A DNA stretch of 6,810 nucleotides from Pyrodictiaceae archaeon (lineage in GTDB: Archaea > Thermoproteota > Thermoprotei_A > Sulfolobales > Pyrodictiaceae), in the NCBI GenBank assembly GCA_027046105.1, contig JALTZQ010000017.1, positions 1-6,810 of the forward strand, given 5' to 3'. The notes under the pieces were generated by a model. The model had not been told where the DNA came from. It searched no databases and was given only the letters and a program-made list of their open reading frames with translations. Made by a program: the position numbers and the translations under genes. This document shows, piece after piece, positions 1-6,026 of the stretch; position 1 is the first letter of the stretch; each line of letters begins with the position of its first letter.

Positions 1-2284
1 CTATTGCTACGAATAAGTCGAGCTTTCCTCTCGGAGTCTCACGCCAAACAATCTCCTTCACCATGTCCTTGGCTTTCTCCTCGCCTAATACACTGTTGTG
101 TGTACCAAGCATGGTTTTGAGGAAGTGTTCTACGCCACGGAAGCTACTTCCGACAAGGTTGCCACGCCAAACGAATAGGATCTTGGGGCTATTCTGGGGT
201 GCATCAGGGTCTTCTATGGCGAACCTTAGTTCACCCTTCTTGATTCTTTCTACCACGTGCTTCACTATCTCTTCGGGGGTCTTTGCTCCAGCTTTCTCAG
301 CCTCCTCAACAATCCTGATCGGGTTCTCGTTAAAGCTTGGATAGAATGGTGTCCAACCCGTTCTCACAGCCATTGCGAAGAAGTCTGCTGTATGCCTATA
401 CCTCTTCACCTTCTCGCTAGCTATCGGTACCCACTGGGTTTCGAGTGGTAGTCTATCGTACTTCCACTGGCCACTATGTATGTACCAGAAGAGTGTGGTT
501 GTCTGGAGACGTGGTGGGCCAGTCCAGTCGAGGGCGAAAGCCAGTGTTACGACTGGGGCTAGTGTCCTAAGCTTCTCTGTACCAACGTAGTGGGACCATC
601 CACCTCCATGTCTCCCAACGCTGCCAGTGAGCATTACTAGGAGTATGTAGGCGCGGTAAGCGAGTGCCTGGTGATACCAATGCATCACACCGGGGCCAAG
701 GATTAGTAGCGACTTGCCACGGGTCTTGGCAGCGTTTTCTGCAAACTCGCGCGCAACCTTTATGACAAGGCTCCTTGAGACTCCCGTGAACCTCTCCTGC
801 CATGCGGGAGTGTAGGGCTTAGGGTCGTCATAGTCTCTTGGATAGTCTCCTCCAAGGCCAGGCCTCTTGACGCCTAAGTGTGCTAGTAGAAGATCAAAAA
901 CCGTTGTCACTAGTACTTCGCGTCCATCGACAGTCCTTATTCTCTTGGCGGGGACTTCGCGTACTACGATTGAGGGTTTACCAATCTTGCCCCAGTTCTC
1001 CGCATCAATGCTGAATACCTCGCCGAAGTAGGGGAATGCAACAGGTACACGCTCATCCTCGACACCTAGGAGGGTTAGTAAGGGGTCAATCTTCTCCCCA
1101 GTTACAGCATCCTCCATTTTCAGGTTCCAGCGACCCTTCCTCTGCTTCTCCCAACGGAACCCTATACTACCCAAGGGCATCATTGGCCGGAGCCTTTTAG
1201 AGTCCATTACGAGTAGCTTCCACTCAGCAAGCTCTTCACCACGGTACTCGGGTAGTTGTGAGCCACGCAGGAACCTCCCAGGCACGTAGTGGTCGCCACG
1301 CTTCTCAAGCACAACTAGGAATGGGAGATCAGTATACCTTTTGACATAGTCTATGAAGTATTCCATGGGCTTTTCAACGTAGAATTCCCTCAATATCACA
1401 TGGGCCATCGCGAGGGCTAGTGCCGTGTCGCTCCCGGGCTTAATGGGGATCCATAGATCAGCGAACTTCACGTGGTCATAGTAGTCGGGGCTTATGACGA
1501 CGACCTTTGTACCATTATAGCGTGCCTCGACGTAGAAGTGTGCATCAGCGGTACGTGTCGTGGGCAGGCTCGTCCCCGCTACGATAATGTATGTCGAGTT
1601 GTACCAGTCCGCACTCTCATGAGTATCGGTTTGCTCTCCCCAAACCTGGGGCGACGCTAAAGGTAGGTCATTGTACCAGTCGTAGAAGCTGAGAATTACA
1701 GCGCCTATGAGCCCAGCGAATCTTACACCACTAGTAAAGCTTATCATGGACATTGCGGGTATAGGTGTAAAGAATGCTATCCTATCCGGCCCATACTCCT
1801 TGATAGTGTACACTATCGCGCCAGCAATAAGCTCAAGTACTTCATCCCACGTAACTCTTTTCCAGCCACCCTTCCCCCTAGCCTGCTTATACTTCATCGC
1901 CTTCTCTGGATCCTTGACGATACTGGCCCAAGCCTCAACCGGATCAAGGCCTCGCCTCCTAGCTTCACTATACATTTCCCAGAGGACGCGGCGCACATAG
2001 GGGTACTTGACACGCAATGGGCTGTAAAGATACCACGAGCTGCTAACGCCTCTCTGGCAGCCACGAGGCTCATGAGGGGGAATGTCCGGGTTGATAATTG
2101 GGTAGTCTGTGGCCTGGAGCTCCCACACAACTAAGCCATTCTTCACGTAAACCATCCAGCTACACGACATCGAGCAGTTAACGCCATGGCTCGTACGTAC
2201 TACCTTATCATAACTCCATCTCTCACGATAGAAGTTCTCCCACTCACGTGGTTCACGTACGAACTGGAACCACTTAGCCAACAT
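1..2284 (-). CDS. narG: Respiratory nitrate reductase alpha subunit NarG (N-terminal 761 residues, runs off left edge)
   Basis: Catalytic subunit of a membrane-bound nitrate reductase: reduces nitrate to nitrite at a Mo-bis-MGD centre with electrons from the NarH FeS subunit. My translation from the ATG at 2284 follows bacterial NarG closely. His33, Cys37, Cys41 and Cys76 (HGVNC-x3-C and EPRGC) match the ligands of the FS0 [4Fe-4S] cluster. The NDLPLASPQ stretch supplies Asp206, the expected molybdenum ligand, followed by WGEQTD and ESADWYNS. Other NarG blocks are present: PDYYDHVKFADLW, TLFWYIHSGQW, GWTPFYPSFNENP and LFVWRGNLVGSS. The frame is open from 2284 to base 2 without a stop; E. coli NarG has about 1250 residues, so roughly 40% is missing to the left. 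GGGTGG abuts the ATG; a TTG at 2293 is an alternative start. No twin-arginine signal is seen in the leader. The cytochrome c gene lies upstream on the same strand; narH, narJ and narI would be expected beyond the left edge. Confidence 0.96.
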   Translation of the reverse strand, partial: MLAKWFQFVREPREWENFYRERWSYDKVVRTSHGVNCSMSCSWMVYVKNGLVVWELQATDYPIINPDIPPHEPRGCQRGVSSSWYLYSPLRVKYPYVRRVLWEMYSEARRRGLDPVEAWASIVKDPEKAMKYKQARGKGGWKRVTWDEVLELIAGAIVYTIKEYGPDRIAFFTPIPAMSMISFTSGVRFAGLIGAVILSFYDWYNDLPLASPQVWGEQTDTHESADWYNSTYIIVAGTSLPTTRTADAHFYVEARYNGTKVVVISPDYYDHVKFADLWIPIKPGSDTALALAMAHVILREFYVEKPMEYFIDYVKRYTDLPFLVVLEKRGDHYVPGRFLRGSQLPEYRGEELAEWKLLVMDSKRLRPMMPLGSIGFRWEKQRKGRWNLKMEDAVTGEKIDPLLTLLGVEDERVPVAFPYFGEVFSIDAENWGKIGKPSIVVREVPAKRIRTVDGREVLVTTVFDLLLAHLGVKRPGLGGDYPRDYDDPKPYTPAWQERFTGVSRSLVIKVAREFAENAAKTRGKSLLILGPGVMHWYHQALAYRAYILLVMLTGSVGRHGGGWSHYVGTEKLRTLAPVVTLAFALDWTGPPRLQTTTLFWYIHSGQWKYDRLPLETQWVPIASEKVKRYRHTADFFAMAVRTGWTPFYPSFNENPIRIVEEAEKAGAKTPEEIVKHVVERIKKGELRFAIEDPDAPQNSPKILFVWRGNLVGSSFRGVEHFLKTMLGTHNSVLGEEKAKDMVKEIVWRETPRGKLDLFVAI

Positions 2285-2383
2285 CCCACCCAAAGAGTCA
2301 TATAGGCTGTGAAGAGGTCGAGAGGGGCTGCTCCACGAGCCACGCCCGGAGCTTACATGCGTATATTGTGTATGAGGGCGGAA
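2285..2383 (-). promoter_or_regulatory. Spacer between the cytochrome c gene and narG, possible narG leader
   Basis: This 99-nt gap is long for a tightly coupled pair and could hold a separate narG promoter or an mRNA processing site. On the minus strand there is an AT-rich CAATATAC element at about 2362-2369 and a CTATATGA element at about 2298-2305, followed by GGGTGG touching the narG ATG. Neither element sits at the ideal distance for a leaderless start at 2284, so no promoter can be fixed. The spacer is free of stops in the narG frame, which is also the cytochrome frame. Confidence 0.25.
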
Positions 2384-2923
2384 TCACCTTCTACGTGTAG
2401 CAACGTAGACGAGAATTCCAACAATAACAGCTATGGCCACTGCCGCTGCCACTACAAGCATAAACTCGGTTCCACGATCCGTCGGGGCTGGTTGTGGGGC
2501 AGGTGCCTGCTCCTTAGCCTCTTCTTGCTTAGTGGCCTCCTTTTTGCCCTCCTCGAAGAGCTTGCGGAAGAAGTCTTCAAGCTGCCTCAGTTTGTCCTCG
2601 GGGGCTCCAACGTTCTGGCCCATAACCTCCATTAGGTGGGTGAAGTCCCTGAACATTTTCTGGCCCATATACGTTACATCCTTAGCAGCATCATCTATGG
2701 TTGTATACTTGGCTGGCCACTCCTCACCAACCTCCTCAATCATCTTCTCCCAGGATGATGCTACTCCTCCCTCGACATGGCAGGTATTGCAGCGTAGCTC
2801 CTCGAAGATCCTACGTGCCTCCTCTTCAGAAATAGCAGCCAGTGCTGCAATACCGGTAGTGACTAGTATTGCGAGAATGGCGAGGGGCAGTATTGCTCTC
2901 ATGCTAGCCGCCCAAGCTGCCAT
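2384..2923 (-). CDS. Membrane-anchored mono-heme c-type cytochrome, narG-associated
   Basis: A 179-residue protein predicted to sit on the outer face of the cytoplasmic membrane and carry electrons. Residues 8-30 (RAILPLAILAILVTTGIAAL core) form a signal peptide. One heme c site, CNTCH, lies at residues 45-49. Met86, Met90, Met98 and Met101 are candidate distal iron ligands. A charged helical stretch (about 110-138) and a short Pro/Ala linker (140-148) lead to a single transmembrane helix (about 154-175) ending in RRR, consistent with an outside globular domain and inside C-terminus. The start is ATG 2923, the first possible after an in-frame TAG at 2936-2938; ATG 2902 (Met8) would give a tidier signal peptide. 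The gene precedes narG by 99 nt on the same strand, so a role in the Nar electron chain is inferred. By position it resembles narC of the Thermus nar operon, but only one CxxCH is present. No close family was recognised. Confidence 0.88.
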   Translation of the reverse strand: MAAWAASMRAILPLAILAILVTTGIAALAAISEEEARRIFEELRCNTCHVEGGVASSWEKMIEEVGEEWPAKYTTIDDAAKDVTYMGQKMFRDFTHLMEVMGQNVGAPEDKLRQLEDFFRKLFEEGKKEATKQEEAKEQAPAPQPAPTDRGTEFMLVVAAAVAIAVIVGILVYVATRRR

Positions 2924-2990
2924 GCAACTACAAGGCTATTTGGGGATTATCCCTAACTGTGTAAGGGATGCGCCATTTCTAGTAGCCTAC
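2924..2990. promoter_or_regulatory. Divergent promoter region between cytochrome c-narG and narK, with overlapping dyads
   Basis: This short gap must hold promoters for both directions if narK starts at 2991. It contains a perfect dyad GGGAT-T-ATCCC at 2943-2953 and an overlapping imperfect dyad at 2951-2967 (CCCTAAC ... GTAAGGG, arms sharing CCCT/AGGG and AC/GT). Read leftwards, GATAAT inside the first dyad is centred about 25 nt upstream of the cytochrome ATG at 2923, the usual archaeal TATA distance for a leaderless transcript. Dyads overlapping a TATA-like element suggest an operator, but the binding protein is unknown. Promoter and operator assignments are inference. Confidence 0.4.
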
Positions 2991-4346
2991 ATGGCACGTC
3001 CCTGTGACACGGTGAGTAGATTGGTTGAAGCTGTCGTCGAAGCCGAGGAGTTAAGGAGGAGGTATAACCTCAAAGGCACGCCAGTAATGGGGCTTGCAGC
3101 CGCCACGCTAGGCTTCTTCGTGGGGTTCGCAGCTGTAGCGCTCTACGGGCCAACAAGTAAGGAGTTCAAAGACTTACTGGGCCTTACGGGGCTCCTTGCA
3201 GGCCTCCTCGTTGCTATGCCTCAACTCACTGGCTCACTACTGAGGATCCCGTTTGGTGCCTGGGTTGACAAGGTTGGAGGCAAAACGCCAATGCTGACAC
3301 TGCTAGGGCTCTCAATAATTGGTATGGCTGGGTTAACCTACATCCTGTACGCGTACTATCCCGACAAGCTGACCATGGCCCACTACCCGTTACTCCTACT
3401 CTTTGGTGCACTCGCGGGCTGTGGTGTAGCCACGTTCTCCGTCGGTATACCCCAGACTAGCTACTGGTTCCCTAAGCGTAGGCAAGGCTTTGCACTTGGC
3501 CTCTACGCAGGCCTAGGCAATACTGCTCCTGGCTGGTTTACACTACTAATACCATTCGTGGTCGCTGCATACGGGCTACCTGGTGCCTACGCTATATGGT
3601 TCGCGTTCCTAGCCATAGGCACACTAATCTACGCAATCATAGCCCACGACGCCTACTACTTCCAGCTAGTTAAACGAGGCGTACCCCGTGATGAAGCAAT
3701 AAGGGTGGCTAAGAATCTGGGTCAGGAGCTCTTCCCCTCAGGTAAGCTTGTCGAGGCACTAAAGATAGCTGCAAGAAGACCTCAGACATGGGCCCTCGTT
3801 TTCATGTACTTCACGTCCTTCGGTGGCTTCCTAGCACTTACGACATGGTTCCCACTATACTGGAGAGAACTACACGGGCTCGACAGGATAATGGCTGGTA
3901 TAATTGGGGGAGCAGGCTTTACCCTAATAGCCTCATTCATACGAGTCTTCGGTGGCTGGCTAAGCGACAAGATAGGAGGCGAGAATACGGCTATACTAAG
4001 CTACTCACTAGTGATTCTCGGCGCACTAGGGTTAACACTATCAACCGATTTCGCAACAAACCTCGTAAGCGCCATAGTAATCGCCCTAGGTATGGGGATA
4101 GCGAATGCAGCCGTCTTCAAACTAGTAGCCAAATACGTACCCGACGCTGTTGGAGGAGCTAGTGGCTGGGTTGGCGGGCTTGGAGCCTTCGGCGGTTTCG
4201 CAGTACCACCAATCCTTGGCTTCTTCCGGGACTGGCTAGGCCAAATAGGCTATGCACGAGGCTTCATAGTGTATGTGCTACTAGGACTAGCATCCCTAGC
4301 AATATCCGAGGTACTCCGCAGAAGGTACGGGCATGTAAAAGCCTAG
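2991..4346 (+). CDS. narK: NarK-family nitrate/nitrite transporter (MFS, NNP family)
   Basis: A 451-residue major facilitator with about 12 membrane segments that moves nitrate and/or nitrite across the cytoplasmic membrane. The TM2-TM3 loop motif GAWVDKVGGK (89-98) and its second-half counterpart GGWLSDKIGGE (321-331) are clear. Two nitrate-signature regions of the NNP family are visible: FPKRRQGFALGLYAGLGN (160-177), and a second running from ANAAVFKLV (371) through VGGLGAFGGF to PPILG (410). Arg85 (LLRIPFG) and Arg318 (SFIRVFGG) occupy the places of the two substrate-binding arginines of NarK. The open frame extends upstream to 2433, but that part lies antisense to the cytochrome gene and is not transporter-like. 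ATG 2991 is the likeliest start; GTG 3012 and ATG 2922 are alternatives, the last overlapping the divergent start codon. The GGAGGAGGT at 3055-3063 encodes an arginine run inside the protein, with no start at the right distance. Divergent from narG, which supports joint regulation. Confidence 0.93.
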   Translation: MARPCDTVSRLVEAVVEAEELRRRYNLKGTPVMGLAAATLGFFVGFAAVALYGPTSKEFKDLLGLTGLLAGLLVAMPQLTGSLLRIPFGAWVDKVGGKTPMLTLLGLSIIGMAGLTYILYAYYPDKLTMAHYPLLLLFGALAGCGVATFSVGIPQTSYWFPKRRQGFALGLYAGLGNTAPGWFTLLIPFVVAAYGLPGAYAIWFAFLAIGTLIYAIIAHDAYYFQLVKRGVPRDEAIRVAKNLGQELFPSGKLVEALKIAARRPQTWALVFMYFTSFGGFLALTTWFPLYWRELHGLDRIMAGIIGGAGFTLIASFIRVFGGWLSDKIGGENTAILSYSLVILGALGLTLSTDFATNLVSAIVIALGMGIANAAVFKLVAKYVPDAVGGASGWVGGLGAFGGFAVPPILGFFRDWLGQIGYARGFIVYVLLGLASLAISEVLRRRYGHVKA

Positions 4347-4351
4347 GAGAT

Positions 4352-4374
4352 AGGGCTCACAAATTAACCCTTTT
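4352..4374 (+). terminator. Weak candidate terminator at the convergent narK / regulator junction
   Basis: Between the narK stop (4346) and the end of the opposing regulator gene (4373) there is a 4-bp dyad AGGG (4352-4355) / CCCT (4368-4371) running into a TTTT tract (4371-4374) on the plus strand. Archaeal termination relies mainly on T-tracts, so this is a plausible but weak stop for narK. The minus-strand reading has only a short AATTT tract. Confidence 0.3.
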
Positions 4375-5191
4375 ACGCTGCCTCAACAACATCTTTCTTC
4401 CTACGAGTCTCCGATACTAGTGGACATGCAGTAGCGGAATCACCCATAAACTTCATGATATAGTAGTGTGGCATATAGTGTGCTATAAAAGAATCCATAA
4501 TCTTGCTCTCAGCACGGCGCAGTATCTCGGCAAGCGTAGGCTTGGACACATTCAACTCCCTAGCCAAGCTATCCAATCTAACCCGCCTAGGATAGTCATA
4601 GCGACCCTGCATGTAAGCGAGATATAGCACATGTTCCTGGAGCGGGGTAAGCATGTAGTCAGACAATTCTAGCTTCTCTACCTTAACCACCCTGTACCCC
4701 CTATTACGAACCTCTTGGAGACCTTTTTGGTCAAAAACAAAGAATATCTCGACTCTACCACCAAGAGTCACAATACTCATCTTAGGCAAAACCCCAGGAG
4801 GAGGAGACAACGATAAGCACGAGCCACAAAGGGAGCCAGATTTCACAGTAAACCTAATGAGGGCACCATACCGGTGCTTAACAGCAACTTGCAACCTAAC
4901 CCCGTCACCGCCAAAGCCTCCCTCAACAACCCTAGATACGAGGCGGGGTACACCACTCAACTTAACCCAACACTCAACGACACCACCCCTAGTGAAAACC
5001 CTCAACACTCTACCTGCAAGAGCTGCACCACATAAAACACGGTATCCACCATTACTAGGCAAGCTACAATCACTACAAGACCCACTAAGTAGTGATCGTA
5101 GAAAGGCTACTAAGGGGCAGCCATCACGTCCCACAGCAACTGCGACACTAGCATCCCTCAAAACACCATACACCTCAACTGACACTCCCAC
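4373..5191 (-). CDS. Cysteine-rich Bat-like HTH_10 transcriptional regulator (NarO/DmsR-like)
   Basis: A 272-residue DNA-binding protein. The C-terminal part (about 177-239: LSDYMLTPLQEHVLYLAYMQ ... LDSLARELNVSKPTLAEILRRAESK) is a clear HTH_10 (bacterio-opsin activator) helix-turn-helix, here with the usual LTPLQ opening and SKPTL recognition helix. The N-terminal domain (1-170) has no family I can name, but has cysteines at 25, 39, 42, 54, 74, 122 and 125, including CSDC and CGSC pairs that could bind an FeS cluster or metal, or act as redox switches. Haloarchaeal NarO and DmsR pair an N-terminal cysteine motif with this same HTH type and control anaerobic nitrate or DMSO respiration, so a similar role here, next to narK and narG, is inferred. 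The start is GTG at 5191, with GGGGG six bases upstream (5198-5202) as a poor ribosome site; GTG 5185 or 5173 could also serve. Tail-to-tail with narK. Confidence 0.88.
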   Translation of the reverse strand: MGVSVEVYGVLRDASVAVAVGRDGCPLVAFLRSLLSGSCSDCSLPSNGGYRVLCGAALAGRVLRVFTRGGVVECWVKLSGVPRLVSRVVEGGFGGDGVRLQVAVKHRYGALIRFTVKSGSLCGSCLSLSPPPGVLPKMSIVTLGGRVEIFFVFDQKGLQEVRNRGYRVVKVEKLELSDYMLTPLQEHVLYLAYMQGRYDYPRRVRLDSLARELNVSKPTLAEILRRAESKIMDSFIAHYMPHYYIMKFMGDSATACPLVSETRRKKDVVEAA

Positions 5192-5369
5192 GTCTAGCCC
5201 CCTATAACAGCTTAGACCGGCACGAATAGTGTTGTATTGTCCACAATCACGTATGATACATTAAAACAAACAAACTAATGAACAACCAAACACCCAGGAG
5301 AGGGGCAGAAAGGGAAAGCACCTACAACACCCTCCCTTGATCCATAGCCTTGAAACGCCACGTCTAGCC
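5188..5369. repeat. 12-bp direct repeat CCACGTCTAGCC, one copy over the regulator start
   Basis: Identical copies of CCACGTCTAGCC occur at 5188-5199 and 5358-5369, 170 bp apart. On the minus strand both read GGCTAGACGTGG, and in the first copy the GTG is the start codon of the HTH_10 regulator. This could be a regulator-binding site used for autoregulation, a remnant of a small duplication, or chance. Confidence 0.45.
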
Positions 5370-5451
5370 AGAGCATCCACTACTCCATGACCTCAGCTCT
5401 CAGTTCCACACCCGGCTTTACAATCTCGTCTACCTATCCACTCACTGGGAT

Positions 5452-5472
5452 CGCTAAGCTAGTCCATTAGCG
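5452..5472. repeat. Perfect 6-bp inverted repeat CGCTAA / TTAGCG
   Basis: Arms CGCTAA (5452-5457) and TTAGCG (5467-5472) flank a 9-nt loop and are followed by TTTCTC on the plus strand. It could be an operator, an RNA hairpin or a terminator-like element; no gene on the plus strand ends near it, which argues against a terminator. Confidence 0.45.
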
Positions 5473-5484
5473 TTTCTCAGGATA

Positions 5485-5506
5485 CTACAAGGTGCTACCA
5501 AGGTAG
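5485..5506. repeat. Tandem near-repeat CTACAAGGT / CTACCAAGGT with a dyad
   Basis: CTACAAGGT (5485-5493) is followed after one base by CTACCAAGGT (5495-5504). The second copy is also the left part of a dyad CTACC-AA-GGTAG (5495-5506). It lies about 35-55 bp upstream of the candidate HEPN promoter, where an operator could sit. Function is unproven. Confidence 0.35.
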
Positions 5507-5538
5507 AGGAGTACGGCATCCAATGGCTTAGTAGGGCC

Positions 5539-5553
5539 AGAAACTTTTCAATA
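5539..5553 (+). promoter_or_regulatory. Candidate BRE/TATA promoter of the HEPN/MNT operon
   Basis: AGAAACTTTTCAATA has a purine-rich BRE-like AGAAA followed by an AT-rich TATA-like CTTTTCAATA. Transcription would start about 25 nt downstream, near 5573-5578, leaving a short leader with the ribosome site at 5586. The match to consensus is weak. Confidence 0.35.
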
Positions 5554-5563
5554 CCCGATACCT

Positions 5564-5579
5564 GCTGGGCTTCCCCAGC
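5564..5579 (+). repeat. Perfect hairpin GCTGGG-CTTC-CCCAGC just before the HEPN ribosome site
   Basis: A 6-bp GC-rich stem (5564-5569 with 5574-5579) closes a 4-nt loop, 6 nt before the GGGAGG at 5586. The CCCA of the right arm could instead pair with TGGG at 5585-5588, part of the ribosome site, so two mutually exclusive folds can be drawn if the transcript starts upstream. Confidence 0.5.
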
Positions 5580-5585
5580 CTACTT

Positions 5586-5591
5586 GGGAGG
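5586..5591 (+). promoter_or_regulatory. Shine-Dalgarno site that fixes the GTG start of the HEPN gene
   Basis: GGGAGG lies 8 nt before the GTG at 5600, a normal spacing for an archaeal ribosome site. It supports the GTG over the in-frame ATG at 5648, which would cut into the first helix. Confidence 0.7.
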
Positions 5592-5599
5592 CCCACAGC

Positions 5600-6022
5600 G
5601 TGGCCGATGCGGGTAGCAACCTCGCAGAGACACTATGGAGACGCGCCATGGTATATCTGAGGGAAGCTAAGAGGCTTTACGCTGAAAACCACTATGATGT
5701 CGCGCTAGTAATGGCTGAGCAAGCCGCCCAGTTAGGGGTTAAAGCCATCTATGCGCGGTTGTTAGGTAGAGTGCCAAGAGGACATAGCCTACGTAGACTC
5801 TTAGGCTATCTTGCATCAGTGCTTGAAGATGCTAACAGACGTGAAGAAGCACTACGCCTTAGAGGCTTTGTGGTCGATAACCGGGAAACGCTACTACTGC
5901 TCGAGGACGCATATGTGCAGGGACGCTATCAGCCCGTGGACTATACTAGGAGTGAGGCAGAGAGGGGAATCGACATGGTTAAACACCTGCTCGCGCTACT
6001 AGAAGAGTTATTGGAGGATTAG
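5600..6022 (+). CDS. HEPN-domain protein (partner of the MNT nucleotidyltransferase)
   Basis: A 140-residue, almost wholly helical protein of the archaeal HEPN family (PF05168 type). The family pattern is clear: first helix (8-30, TLWRRAMVYLREAKRLYAEN), then HYDVALVMAEQAAQLGVKAIYARLLGRVPRGHSLRRLL (31-68), matching the usual 'YD.A...AEQAA..A.KA ... HSL..LL' layout, and the closing YVQGRYQP followed by a last helix (116-139). HEPN proteins are often toxin RNases or substrate-binding partners of MNT enzymes. The RX4-6HXY RNase motif is not found; Arg122-x6-His129 fits only the spacing R-x6-H and falls in the last helix, so RNase activity is doubtful. Starts at GTG 5600 with a good ribosome site. 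It is followed after 4 nt by the MNT gene, so the two are co-translated and probably form a complex in the cytoplasm. Unrelated by sequence to the nitrate genes. Confidence 0.9.
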   Translation: MADAGSNLAETLWRRAMVYLREAKRLYAENHYDVALVMAEQAAQLGVKAIYARLLGRVPRGHSLRRLLGYLASVLEDANRREEALRLRGFVVDNRETLLLLEDAYVQGRYQPVDYTRSEAERGIDMVKHLLALLEELLED

Positions 6023-6026
6023 TAGC

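Larger units (their letters stand above)
5192..5599. other. Intergenic region of about 400 bp between divergent regulator and HEPN/MNT operon
   Basis: I find no convincing gene here: the frames I read are broken by frequent stops, and no RNA gene was recognised. It should hold the promoters of the leftward regulator gene and the rightward HEPN gene. An A-rich stretch lies at about 5263-5290. Read leftwards, TTATAG (5202-5207) is a TATA-like element close to the regulator start, and TTTTAATG (about 5262-5269) is another further away. Several short repeats and dyads are listed separately. Confidence 0.7.

Noticed and set aside
63..2130. Small open frames on both strands over 63-451, 567-803, 1472-1660, 1707-2000 and 1894-2130
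   Set aside because: All lie inside narG in other frames; the NarG translation matches the family throughout, so these are shadows.
2309..2635. Plus-strand open frame over the 3' part of the cytochrome gene
   Set aside because: Antisense to a clear signal-peptide/CxxCH/TM protein; its sequence has no recognisable features.
2433..2990. A long N-terminal extension of the narK reading frame
   Set aside because: This part is antisense to the cytochrome c gene, is rich in serine/alanine and does not resemble NNP transporters; the membrane domain begins only after about 3080.
3055..3063. Strong Shine-Dalgarno-like GGAGGAGGT in narK
   Set aside because: It encodes an arginine run in frame; the next ATG (3087) is over 20 nt away and no start codon lies at proper spacing.
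3226..4162. Open frames at 3226-3411, 3782-3970 and 3788-4162
   Set aside because: All lie inside the narK transporter, whose signatures cover these positions.
4857..5207. 116-codon plus-strand frame opposite the HTH_10 regulator
   Set aside because: Thr/Pro/Leu-rich composition typical of antisense to a Gly/Val/Ser-rich gene; the opposing frame has a clear HTH domain.
5192..5599. CRISPR array or tRNA in the gene-free region
   Set aside because: Repeats are short, few and irregularly spaced, and no cloverleaf or T-loop sequence was seen.
5811..6002. 63-codon frame inside the HEPN gene
   Set aside because: Overlaps a well-supported HEPN protein in another frame and has no ribosome site or motif.
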